NCBI GenBank assembly: GCA_018830765.1 | Contig: JAHJRJ010000125.1 | Location: 1 to 6,865, forward strand | Length of the DNA: 6,865 nucleotides | Source of the DNA: Bacteroidota bacterium | Lineage (GTDB): Bacteria > Bacteroidota > Ignavibacteria > UBA10030 > BY39 | Reading direction: 5' to 3' | Part shown: positions 1 through 4,977 of the stretch, piece by piece | Layout: the number at the start of each line of letters is the position of its first letter | Numbering within the stretch: the stretch's first letter is position 1 | Notes under the pieces: model-generated | What the model saw: only the letters and a program-made list of their open reading frames with translations | What the model was told of the DNA's origin: nothing | Database searches by the model: none | Position numbers and translations under genes: made by a program

Positions 1-537
1 GCATTTCATTTTCCTTTAAGCGAAGTGAACAGGCAAAAACTGCACGAGATCGAAGAGATCGAACACAAGGGCGATATGATTACTCACCGGTTGTTTAAGA
101 AGTTGGGTTCTTCGTTTATCACTCCTTTTGATAGAGAAGACATACATCTTCTCGCCGCAGGGATTGACGATGTTATGGATAATATTCAAGGTGTAGCAAA
201 AAGAGTTCTTCTGTATGAAATAAAATCTTTCCCGGATGTAGGGTTGCAAATTGTCGAAACATTATACGAATCTATTAATGAACTTGGCAAAGTTATACCG
301 CTTTTACGCAATTTAGATAATAAAGATCTGATACTAGAAGCGTGCGTCAAGATAAACAGTTGTGAAAATAAAGCAGACGACCTATTCGAACATGCTGTTG
401 CTCATCTTTTTAAAGCGTGCAAAGATCCTATTGAATTGATTAAAACAAAAGAAATATTAGTGAGCTTAGAGATAGCAACCGACAAATGTGAAGACGCCGC
501 CAATGCTATCGAAAGTATTATCATAAAAAACATATAA
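1..537 (+). CDS. DUF47 / PhoU-like phosphate transport accessory protein, 5'-truncated by window edge
   Basis: Cytoplasmic helical protein of the DUF47 (PhoU_div) family, usually encoded beside Pit phosphate permeases and thought to modulate them. The frame is open to base 1, so the true start lies outside the window. The GTG at 25 is more likely an internal Val codon, because eight in-frame codons (AFHFPLSE) precede it without a stop. Seen here are family-like blocks: EIEEIEHKGDMIT near the visible N-terminus, TPFDREDIHLLAAGIDDVMD, and a C-terminal IATDKCEDAANAIESI. These acidic E/D-rich helices resemble the metal-binding helices of PhoU. About 178 residues are visible; from memory the family is about 205-220 aa, so roughly 30-40 residues are missing. 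The stop at 535-537 lies 18 bases before the permease start, so the two are probably co-transcribed. Family assignment is firm; the regulatory role is inferred from family knowledge. Confidence 0.9.
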   Translation, partial: AFHFPLSEVNRQKLHEIEEIEHKGDMITHRLFKKLGSSFITPFDREDIHLLAAGIDDVMDNIQGVAKRVLLYEIKSFPDVGLQIVETLYESINELGKVIPLLRNLDNKDLILEACVKINSCENKADDLFEHAVAHLFKACKDPIELIKTKEILVSLEIATDKCEDAANAIESIIIKNI

Positions 538-555
538 CCGTAAGATCTAAATATT

Positions 556-1515
556 ATGCTTGAATTTACAATCTTTATAATATTCGTCGCTCTCATTTTC
601 GATTTCTTAAACGGTATGAACGATGCTGCAAACTCAATAGCCACAATTGTTTCTACACGCGTTTTATCTCCGCGTATTGCGGTTTTTTGGGCGGCGTTTT
701 TCAATTTTGCTGCGGCTTTCGGATTCGGAGTTCACGTCGCAACAATCATCGGTAAAGGAATAGTTGACCCGTTGGTAGTAAATCACGAGTTGATTCTATC
801 TGCGTTGGTCGGCGCTATATTGTGGACTCACATCTGCACACACTACGGATTGCCGATCAGTGTATCACATTCTTTGATTGGCGGACTTGCAGGTTCAGCA
901 GTCGCAAAAGCAGGTTTCGGAGCGTTAATTGTTCCGGGATTAACTAAAGTAGCTATCTTTATTGTATTGTTAATTGTAACATGGATCGTGAAGAATGGAT
1001 CGCCTTCGAAAGTTGATCGTGGGTTTAGAATAGGCCAGTTGATCTCGTCGGCAGCGTTCAGCTTGGGACACGGTACGAATGATGCACAAAAAACTATGGG
1101 CATAATTACTATTCTTTTATATACAGGTGGTTATCTAGGGGCTGAATTTTACGTTCCATTCTGGGTAGTTATAATAGCCCACACAACAATTGCGGCAGGA
1201 ACACTTTACGGCGGCTGGAAAGTCGTAAAAACTATGGGTATGAAGCTCACATATTTGCAACCGATAGGCGGGTTCTGCGCCGAGACAGCGGGAGCAATCG
1301 TTTTGGGAGGCACAGCTTTGGCAGGCATTCCTGTGAGCACAACTCATACTGTAGCGGGCGCTATTATGGGTGTGGGGTCGACAAGACGTCTTTCCGCAGT
1401 CCGTTGGGGAATTGCTGGTAAAATAATTTGGGCTTGGGTTTTAACGATACCAGTTTCAGGATTGGTCGGCTATGGAACTTTTTCATTAATAGATTTAGTT
1501 ATTAAATTGTTTTAG
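556..1515 (+). CDS. pit: Pit-family inorganic phosphate transporter (PHO4 superfamily)
   Basis: Inner-membrane low-affinity phosphate permease of the PiT family, which couples uptake to H+ (or Na+) symport. The two duplicated signature regions are visible: DFLNGMNDAANSIATIVST at residues 16-34 and SLGHGTNDAQKTMGIITILL at 169-188. Also present are the PISVSHSLIGG block (100-110) and the C-terminal IPVSTTHTVAGAIMGVGS block (258-275). Most of the protein is hydrophobic helices. It is 319 aa, against about 333 aa recalled for the Bacillus subtilis relative; the shortfall is concentrated around residues 138-142, where the usual SP-containing helix seems shortened. The ATG at 556 puts the first signature motif at the expected distance; no clear Shine-Dalgarno precedes it. 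It follows the DUF47 gene by 18 bases, forming the usual two-gene phosphate module. Family is certain; full activity is less so because of the shortened helix. Confidence 0.95.
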   Translation: MLEFTIFIIFVALIFDFLNGMNDAANSIATIVSTRVLSPRIAVFWAAFFNFAAAFGFGVHVATIIGKGIVDPLVVNHELILSALVGAILWTHICTHYGLPISVSHSLIGGLAGSAVAKAGFGALIVPGLTKVAIFIVLLIVTWIVKNGSPSKVDRGFRIGQLISSAAFSLGHGTNDAQKTMGIITILLYTGGYLGAEFYVPFWVVIIAHTTIAAGTLYGGWKVVKTMGMKLTYLQPIGGFCAETAGAIVLGGTALAGIPVSTTHTVAGAIMGVGSTRRLSAVRWGIAGKIIWAWVLTIPVSGLVGYGTFSLIDLVIKLF

Positions 1516-1548
1516 TACAGGTTTAAAAATCTTATCCCATCGAAAAAT

Positions 1549-2625
1549 ATGGACGAAGCAAGTACATTAAAAAACCTTTTAAAAAAAAATTCAGTCGAAG
1601 GGACGTTATACAAGAAGTTAGAAAAGAATTGGGTGCAATGTTACTCGTGCGGTCATCGTTGTAAAATTAATGATGGGAGAGATGGGATATGCAGAGTTCG
1701 TTATAATGAGGCGGGGAAACTCTACGTTCCGTGGGGGTACGCTAATTCTCTTCAGATCGACCCGATAGAAAAGAAACCATTTTATCACGCCTTGCCCGGT
1801 TCAAAAGCTCTAAGTTTCGGTATGGTAGGGTGCGATTACCATTGTAAATTTTGCCAGAATTGGTTGACATCCCAAACGTTACGCGACCCACACTCGACTG
1901 CTCACATCGAAAAGTTTTGTGCGGAAGATTTTTCTCTCATTGCAGCCGAACATAAAGCGAAAGTAATCAATAGCACTTACAATGAGCCGTTGATAACGAG
2001 CGAATGGGCGGTAGAAATATTTAAAATTGCGAAAGACTATAATTTCGTTACGTCATATGTTTCTAACGGAAACGGTACACCTGAAGTGCTGAATTTTTTA
2101 AAACCACATCTCGACCTTTTCAAAATTGATTTGAAGGGATTCGACGACAAGAAATACCGTGAGCTTGGCGGAGTTTTACAAAACGTTTTGGATACGATCA
2201 AGTTAGCTCAAGAAAAAGGTTTCTGGGTGGAGGTTGTAACATTAGTAATTCCCGACTTCAACGATTCCGATAATGAGTTAAAACAGATTGCAGAGTTTCT
2301 TGTTTCCGTTTCTCCAGATATTCCTTGGCATGTAACTGCTTTCCATCCTGATTATAAGATGACTGACCGTTCGAGTACACCGGGTAAAACACTATTACGC
2401 GCATCAGAGATTGGCAAAGCGGCGGGGCTAAATTATGTATATGCCGGCAACTTGCCGGGTAGGGTAGGGGGAGGAGAAAATACCATTTGTCCGGCGTGTA
2501 AAGAGCTTCTCATCGAACGATACGGATATAGAATTTTACAGAATAAAATTGTTAATGGGGAATGTTTTAAGTGTAGAAAAAAAATCCCGGGCTTTTGGAC
2601 TGAACCTAAGATTAAAATGAGTTAA
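1549..2625 (+). CDS. amrS: AmmeMemoRadiSam-system radical SAM enzyme (AmrS-like)
   Basis: Probable cytoplasmic radical S-adenosylmethionine enzyme of the AmrS type. The 4Fe-4S cluster motif CX3CX2C is seen as CDYHCKFC (Cys95, Cys99, Cys102). It is preceded by a Cys-rich N-terminal block (Cys31, Cys34, Cys38, Cys48, in CYSCGHRCKI and GICRVRYNEAG) and the family block SLQIDPIEKKPFYHALPG (67-84). Later family blocks include STYNEPLI (142-149), FKIDLKGFDDKKYREL (191-206), WHVTAFHPDYKM (260-271) and YVYAGNLPG (296-304). A C-terminal CPAC (314-317) and CFKC (339-342) pair looks like a zinc ribbon. Length of 358 aa is normal or slightly long for the family. The usual partners AmrA and AmrB are not in the window, and the reaction catalysed is not settled to my knowledge. 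The gene starts 33 bases after pit, without a convincing Shine-Dalgarno, so it may be read through from the phosphate genes although no functional link is evident. Confidence 0.9.
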   Translation: MDEASTLKNLLKKNSVEGTLYKKLEKNWVQCYSCGHRCKINDGRDGICRVRYNEAGKLYVPWGYANSLQIDPIEKKPFYHALPGSKALSFGMVGCDYHCKFCQNWLTSQTLRDPHSTAHIEKFCAEDFSLIAAEHKAKVINSTYNEPLITSEWAVEIFKIAKDYNFVTSYVSNGNGTPEVLNFLKPHLDLFKIDLKGFDDKKYRELGGVLQNVLDTIKLAQEKGFWVEVVTLVIPDFNDSDNELKQIAEFLVSVSPDIPWHVTAFHPDYKMTDRSSTPGKTLLRASEIGKAAGLNYVYAGNLPGRVGGGENTICPACKELLIERYGYRILQNKIVNGECFKCRKKIPGFWTEPKIKMS

Positions 2626-2724
2626 CAAATTGATTTGGAAAGCAGGTTTGACAGCCGAAAGTTCGTAGTACCTCACGATGCAATTTGATATTTAAAAAAA
2701 TAGAATTTATATTGGTGCTGGAAA

Positions 2725-2739
2725 CATGAAGGCTTCATG
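2725..2739. promoter_or_regulatory. 15-bp perfect palindrome, possible operator
   Basis: CATGAAG and CTTCATG flank a single central G, giving perfect 7-bp arms. It lies about 80 bases upstream of the promoter-like element at 2820 and about 100 bases after amrS. The odd-length symmetry is typical of a dimeric repressor site. No T-run follows, so it is not a terminator. The binding protein is unknown and the site could be chance. Confidence 0.3.
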
Positions 2740-2819
2740 GAGTTCTTTGTGTGGTTTTGATTAGGTATAGACCAGTAGTACAATATGGATTTTAAGAATA
2801 AATTTTTCTAAAAAAATAC

Positions 2820-2848
2820 TTGACAACTAAAAAATAATTTCGTATGTT
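2820..2848 (+). promoter_or_regulatory. Candidate sigma70-type promoter reading into the exported-protein genes
   Basis: A perfect -35 hexamer TTGACA (2820-2825), a 17-base spacer and TATGTT (2843-2848, 4 of 6 matches to TATAAT) lie in an AT-rich stretch. Transcription would start near 2855 and give a leader of about 255 bases before the ATG at 3111, passing through the GTTAGGC core site. It could be the promoter that expresses the downstream cassette-like genes. If the host uses a Bacteroidota-type sigma factor (TTTG / TAnnTTTG), this match would be coincidental. Confidence 0.45.
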
Positions 2849-3072
2849 AAACTATAAAATTTGAGTAAGTGAAATTAAGATAATAGATGTAAGACTATTC
2901 AAATTAATTCGCACATACAGACAAGCGGAGTTAATTGGCGAGATTTGGAAACAATGGTATTGAGAGCTGAGCCGCTGAAGTCAAATTTATCGGACATTGA
3001 GTTCGGACATGGGTTGAAAAATACGGAAATTTACACACATTAGGTGTATATACGAAGTTCATTAATTCACTA

Positions 3073-3079
3073 GTTAGGC
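3073..3079 (+). other. Integron-type core site (R' box, GTTAGGC)
   Basis: GTTAGGC matches the GTTRRRY consensus at which integron integrases cut between G and TT, and is identical to the right end of the attC at 4884-4890. Its orientation, reading into the + strand genes, is that expected at the left border of a cassette. No GCCTAAC-type partner is visible in the 150 bases upstream, so this is either an attI-like or secondary-site junction or the surviving right half of a damaged attC. The seven bases alone would be weak; the neighbouring 18-bp repeat shared with the attC supports the call. Confidence 0.55.
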
Positions 3080-3090
3080 GAAACGGCGGC
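3073..3090 (-). repeat. 18-bp cassette-boundary repeat, copy 1 (inverted)
   Basis: GTTAGGCGAAACGGCGGC is the reverse complement, at 17 of 18 positions, of the element at 4745-4762 and, at 16 of 18, of the one at 3562-3579. It carries the core site at its outer end. It thus forms an inverted pair bracketing either the first gene or both exported-protein genes. The GC-rich GGCGGC part stands out from the AT-rich surroundings. Confidence 0.7.
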
Positions 3091-3095
3091 AATAG

Positions 3096-3102
3096 AAAGG
3101 AG
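3096..3102 (+). promoter_or_regulatory. Strong Shine-Dalgarno (AAAGGAG)
   Basis: AAAGGAG lies 8 bases before the ATG at 3111 and fixes that start. It contrasts with pit and amrS, which lack an obvious Shine-Dalgarno, suggesting either high translation or a different origin of this gene. Confidence 0.7.
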
Positions 3103-3110
3103 AAAAAACT

Positions 3111-3533
3111 ATGAAAACGAAAAAACATCTCGCATTTGTTCTTCTTGTGGGTACAGCTATCCTGGTACTTCTATCATCAGTGACTGCTTACTCACAAGAA
3201 AAGCACGGCCCCCTTGCTCAAATTATCATCTACAAAGGTGAAGTTGCTGGTACGGGGACTGGTATCACAGCCTTCAAACTCACAGTTGGTGAAGAAATGA
3301 CTGTCACCCTCAAAGGAGTGGACGAGGAAGGAAATGACGTTCCAATCTGGCCCACCTGGAAAGCGGATAAAGAACTTTCCATCCGAGTCGCAGAAGGCAG
3401 AAGCAAGACTGCTGTTGTGAAAGCGCTTAAGGAGGGTGCTCCAGTTTTCTTCTCAGCTGTCTATATCACAGACGATGGCAAGAAAGTAACCGGAGAAGCG
3501 ATGGGAGAAGTTAAGCCTAAGCCAAAGAAATAA
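3111..3533 (+). CDS. Small exported protein with probable Ig-like (BIG2-type) fold
   Basis: A 140-aa protein with a clear Sec signal peptide: basic MKTKKH, hydrophobic core at about 8-23, likely cleavage after AYS at residue 28. The mature part of about 112 residues reads like one bacterial Ig-like domain: FKLTVGEEMTVTLKGVDEEG (55-74) would be strands A-C, PIWPTWKADKELSIRV (78-93) the W-containing central strands, and GRSKTAVVKALKEGAPVFFS (96-115) the usual V-x-ALKEG turn. It ends in a Lys/Pro-rich tail (KPKPKK). No cysteine, lipobox or catalytic motif is seen. Location would be the periplasm or outside. A strong Shine-Dalgarno precedes it, the GTTAGGC core site lies 31 bases upstream, and a half-attC-like sequence follows the stop. 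Ig-like assignment rests on the sequence pattern only; function is unknown. Confidence 0.8.
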   Translation: MKTKKHLAFVLLVGTAILVLLSSVTAYSQEKHGPLAQIIIYKGEVAGTGTGITAFKLTVGEEMTVTLKGVDEEGNDVPIWPTWKADKELSIRVAEGRSKTAVVKALKEGAPVFFSAVYITDDGKKVTGEAMGEVKPKPKK

Positions 3534-3561
3534 ATTACTTACAACAAATTATTCAAACAAC

Positions 3562-3579
3562 GCCGCCGTTTCGTCTATC
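3562..3579 (+). repeat. 18-bp cassette-boundary repeat, copy 2 (degenerate core)
   Basis: GCCGCCGTTTCGTCTATC matches the 4745-4762 copy at 15 of 18 positions. Its first 12 bases are the exact reverse complement of 3079-3090, so the 140-aa gene lies between perfect 12-bp inverted arms. The terminal GTCTATC differs from the attC left-end consensus RYYYAAC at one position (A to T), consistent with a decayed recombination site. Confidence 0.65.
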
Positions 3580-3602
3580 ACTATATGCGTGTGCCTTAGT
3601 AG
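3573..3602 (+). other. Possible truncated or decayed attC between the two exported-protein genes
   Basis: GTCTATC (3573-3579) occupies the place of an attC left box, right after the 12-bp GC-rich module that also precedes the good attC at 4756. Only about 20 bases later comes CCTTAGTAGG, a poor match to GTTRRRY, followed directly by the next gene's leader. The span is too short for a normal attC (usually at least about 55 bases) and the internal pairing is weak. If real, a deletion removed the stem and fused two cassettes into one two-gene unit. Confidence 0.3.
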
Positions 3603-3614
3603 GGAATTGAAAAA

Positions 3615-4721
3615 ATGCTTAAAAAGGTTATTTGTATTTTGGTAATTTCGCATCTGCTTGGTTCTACTGTCTTTGCCCAAAGAACAGAGAAGAACGCAGA
3701 CTTGCTTGCTGGTAAGTGGAGCGGAAAGATTCAATCTGAGATGAGAGCTTTTGGTACAAAGGGCGAACTAATTGCGAGAGGTAAATCTTCACTGGAAATA
3801 ATTAACATTTCTGTACAACTACAAGAAAAAATAGACGCCGCTTCAGAGAAAACTTTTTCAGAAATGTTCAAGGGAAGCGTCCTAACTGCTCCCATACAGA
3901 ATTCCTTCGCTGGCTGGGCAATATTCAATGGCTTAACCGAGTATTTTGATTCCAAAGGAAAATTATCCGAGCGATGGTCTTTGCCCAACAATGAAGAAAC
4001 TATAAAAGTTGATGGACATTTTCTGAAAGACAATACACTTTTTATTGCCAGCGATACCGAGATATTGATGAAACAAGAACAATTCTTGCTGACACCATTT
4101 GGGTACACTGTTTATGAACATCCTGATTGGCCGGCATTTTCAATGGGCGGTTCCCCTTTGTTTCCAACAAGAACGATAAAGTTCAATTTTAAAAAAGGTA
4201 AAATAACAATCGATGATATCTGGAAAGAAGGCGGCGGAGAAATCAAAGTTACTGGGGAACTTTATCGTGTAGAACTTCTGAAAAAGATCTTCCCAAAAGA
4301 CATCAAGCCTAACGAACCGATAAAGACTGATAAAAGGACACAATTAGAAATCACGATGCCATCAAAAGATGTAATCAAAGTTGCGCAAAATACGGAGGCA
4401 GTTATTCGGTCAGAAAGTTTGATGAAAGTTATGAACGGGAAGATTCACGGCTTAATAAAGAAACTTAAGCCAAAAACAAAATTTGAAGTCCATTCACCTA
4501 CTTCGGTTACAAGTATTCGTGGAACAGAGTTTATGCTAAATGTAAGCAACAACATAACAACAACAGTAATTGTGCTTGATGGAGAGGTGGAGTTTCTCAG
4601 TAAGGATAGCCAAAAAACGGTGAAAGTGAGAAAGAATCAACAATCTGTTCTTAGACCACAGCAACACCCATCAGATCCAATTTCAATCAAACCGAAACGG
4701 ATTCCTAAATGGTGGGAATAA
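3615..4721 (+). CDS. Exported protein with C-terminal FecR domain
   Basis: A 368-aa protein beginning with a Sec signal peptide (MLKKVICILV, hydrophobic to about 19, likely cleavage after VFAQ or VFA). Residues 30-225 are not recognised. They begin GKWSGKIQ, are rich in alternating hydrophobic residues suggestive of beta strands, and include a Gly/Pro/aromatic stretch at 160-185. Residues about 255-345 form a FecR-type domain: the FEVHSPTSVTSIRGTEFMLNV core (290-310) and TTTVIVLDGEVEFLS (315-329), ending KVRKNQQSVLRP. There is no transmembrane helix after the signal peptide, so unlike classical FecR sigma regulators it has no membrane anchor and should be periplasmic or secreted. AGGGA at 3601-3605 is a plausible Shine-Dalgarno nine bases before the ATG. 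It lies 81 bases after the Ig-like gene, probably co-transcribed, and 34 bases before an attC-like site. No sigma factor or TonB receptor is near, so a signalling role is unsupported. Confidence 0.85.
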   Translation: MLKKVICILVISHLLGSTVFAQRTEKNADLLAGKWSGKIQSEMRAFGTKGELIARGKSSLEIINISVQLQEKIDAASEKTFSEMFKGSVLTAPIQNSFAGWAIFNGLTEYFDSKGKLSERWSLPNNEETIKVDGHFLKDNTLFIASDTEILMKQEQFLLTPFGYTVYEHPDWPAFSMGGSPLFPTRTIKFNFKKGKITIDDIWKEGGGEIKVTGELYRVELLKKIFPKDIKPNEPIKTDKRTQLEITMPSKDVIKVAQNTEAVIRSESLMKVMNGKIHGLIKKLKPKTKFEVHSPTSVTSIRGTEFMLNVSNNITTTVIVLDGEVEFLSKDSQKTVKVRKNQQSVLRPQQHPSDPISIKPKRIPKWWE

Positions 4722-4744
4722 CAAAAGAAACAAGAATGACGAAT

Positions 4745-4762
4745 GCCGCCGCTTCGCCTAAC
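4745..4762 (+). repeat. 18-bp cassette-boundary repeat, copy 3
   Basis: GCCGCCGCTTCGCCTAAC is the reverse complement of 3073-3090 except at one position, and matches 3562-3579 directly at 15 of 18 positions. Its last seven bases are the left box of the attC. With copy 1 it brackets 3073-4762, that is both exported-protein genes. Confidence 0.75.
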
Positions 4763-4890
4763 AACCCGCTACACGTCGTTCGCTTTTTTAAAATAGGATT
4801 ATTGTGCTCACTAAATCCCGCTTGCTCCATTTTGGCAAGAGGTTATTATAGGTCGCAAGCGGGACTTCGTGTAGCGGGCGAACGTTAGGC
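4756..4890 (+). other. Integron attC-like recombination site (135 bp)
   Basis: The left box GCCTAAC (4756-4762) fits RYYYAAC and is the exact reverse complement of the right box GTTAGGC (4884-4890), which fits GTTRRRY. Just inside, CCCGCTACACG (4765-4775) pairs perfectly with CGTGTAGCGGG (4868-4878), leaving unequal spacers of AA on the left and CGAAC on the right. Such asymmetry beside the boxes is typical of attC sites, which recombine as folded single strands. A second nested stem, TCCCGCTTGC (4816-4825) with GCAAGCGGGA (4855-4864), encloses a 29-base loop. The orientation puts it at the 3' end of the FecR-domain gene, and the next cassette would begin at the TT after G4884. Length falls within the known attC range (about 55-150 bp). 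Boxes and stems are seen directly; recombination activity is inferred from the integron family, and no integrase gene is in the window. Confidence 0.8.
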
Positions 4891-4926
4891 GCAATGCTTT
4901 TTTAATAACAAAGACGAGGAATTACT

Positions 4927-4958
4927 AGAAAATTTTCTTACATTTATCATTGATAAAT
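4927..4958. promoter_or_regulatory. Tandem palindromes upstream of the methyltransferase, candidate operator/promoter
   Basis: AGAAAATTTTCT (4927-4938) is a perfect 12-bp palindrome. ATTTATCATTGATAAAT (4942-4958) is a perfect 17-bp palindrome with 8-bp arms around one T. They lie 20-51 bases before the methyltransferase ATG. TATCAT (4945-4950) inside the second could be a -10 hexamer, though only a poor -35 (TTACTA, 4922-4927) sits 17 bases upstream. Many restriction-modification operons are controlled by a C protein or by the methyltransferase itself at such sites; no C gene is visible here. AT-rich palindromes also arise by chance. Confidence 0.4.
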
Positions 4959-4977
4959 AAACTAATTTGAGAAGGAA

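Larger units (their letters stand above)
2626..3072. other. AT-rich intergenic junction between core genes and cassette block
   Basis: About 450 bases with no credible gene on either strand. The longest reverse-strand frame (about 65 codons, across 2931-3128) has no family resemblance and overlaps the start of the next gene. Visible content is a 15-bp palindrome (2725-2739), a promoter-like TTGACA/TATGTT pair (2820-2848), a 7-bp direct repeat CGGACAT (2991-2997 and 3004-3010), and the integron-like core site at its right border. I see no complete attC arm facing the GTTAGGC at 3073, no clear intrinsic terminator after amrS, and no tRNA. It may be ordinary intergenic DNA or the remains of an attI or cassette. 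Confidence 0.6.

Noticed and set aside
25..27. GTG at 25 as the true start of the DUF47 gene.
   Set aside because: The frame stays open upstream to base 1 and the protein would lack the family's normal N-terminal helix; the gene is cut by the window edge.
2626..2687. CAAATTG (2626-2632) and CAATTTG (2681-2687) as a terminator hairpin after amrS.
   Set aside because: Only seven AT-rich pairs across a 48-base loop, with no T-run following; too weak for an intrinsic terminator.
2931..3128. A reverse-strand frame of about 65 codons.
   Set aside because: No recognisable family, no Shine-Dalgarno, and it overlaps the start and strong ribosome site of the + strand gene at 3111.
3615..4721. A FecIR-type iron-signalling regulator.
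   Set aside because: No sigma factor or TonB receptor gene is adjacent, and the protein has a signal peptide but no inner-membrane anchor; only the FecR domain itself is supported.
3073..4762. A transposable element bounded by the 18-bp inverted repeats.
   Set aside because: No transposase or target-site duplication is visible, and the repeats end exactly at integron core boxes, which the cassette model explains better.
4765..4890. The inverted repeats at 4765-4878 as a bidirectional transcription terminator.
   Set aside because: There is no T-run after the right arm, the loop is very long, and the outer boxes match the attC consensus.
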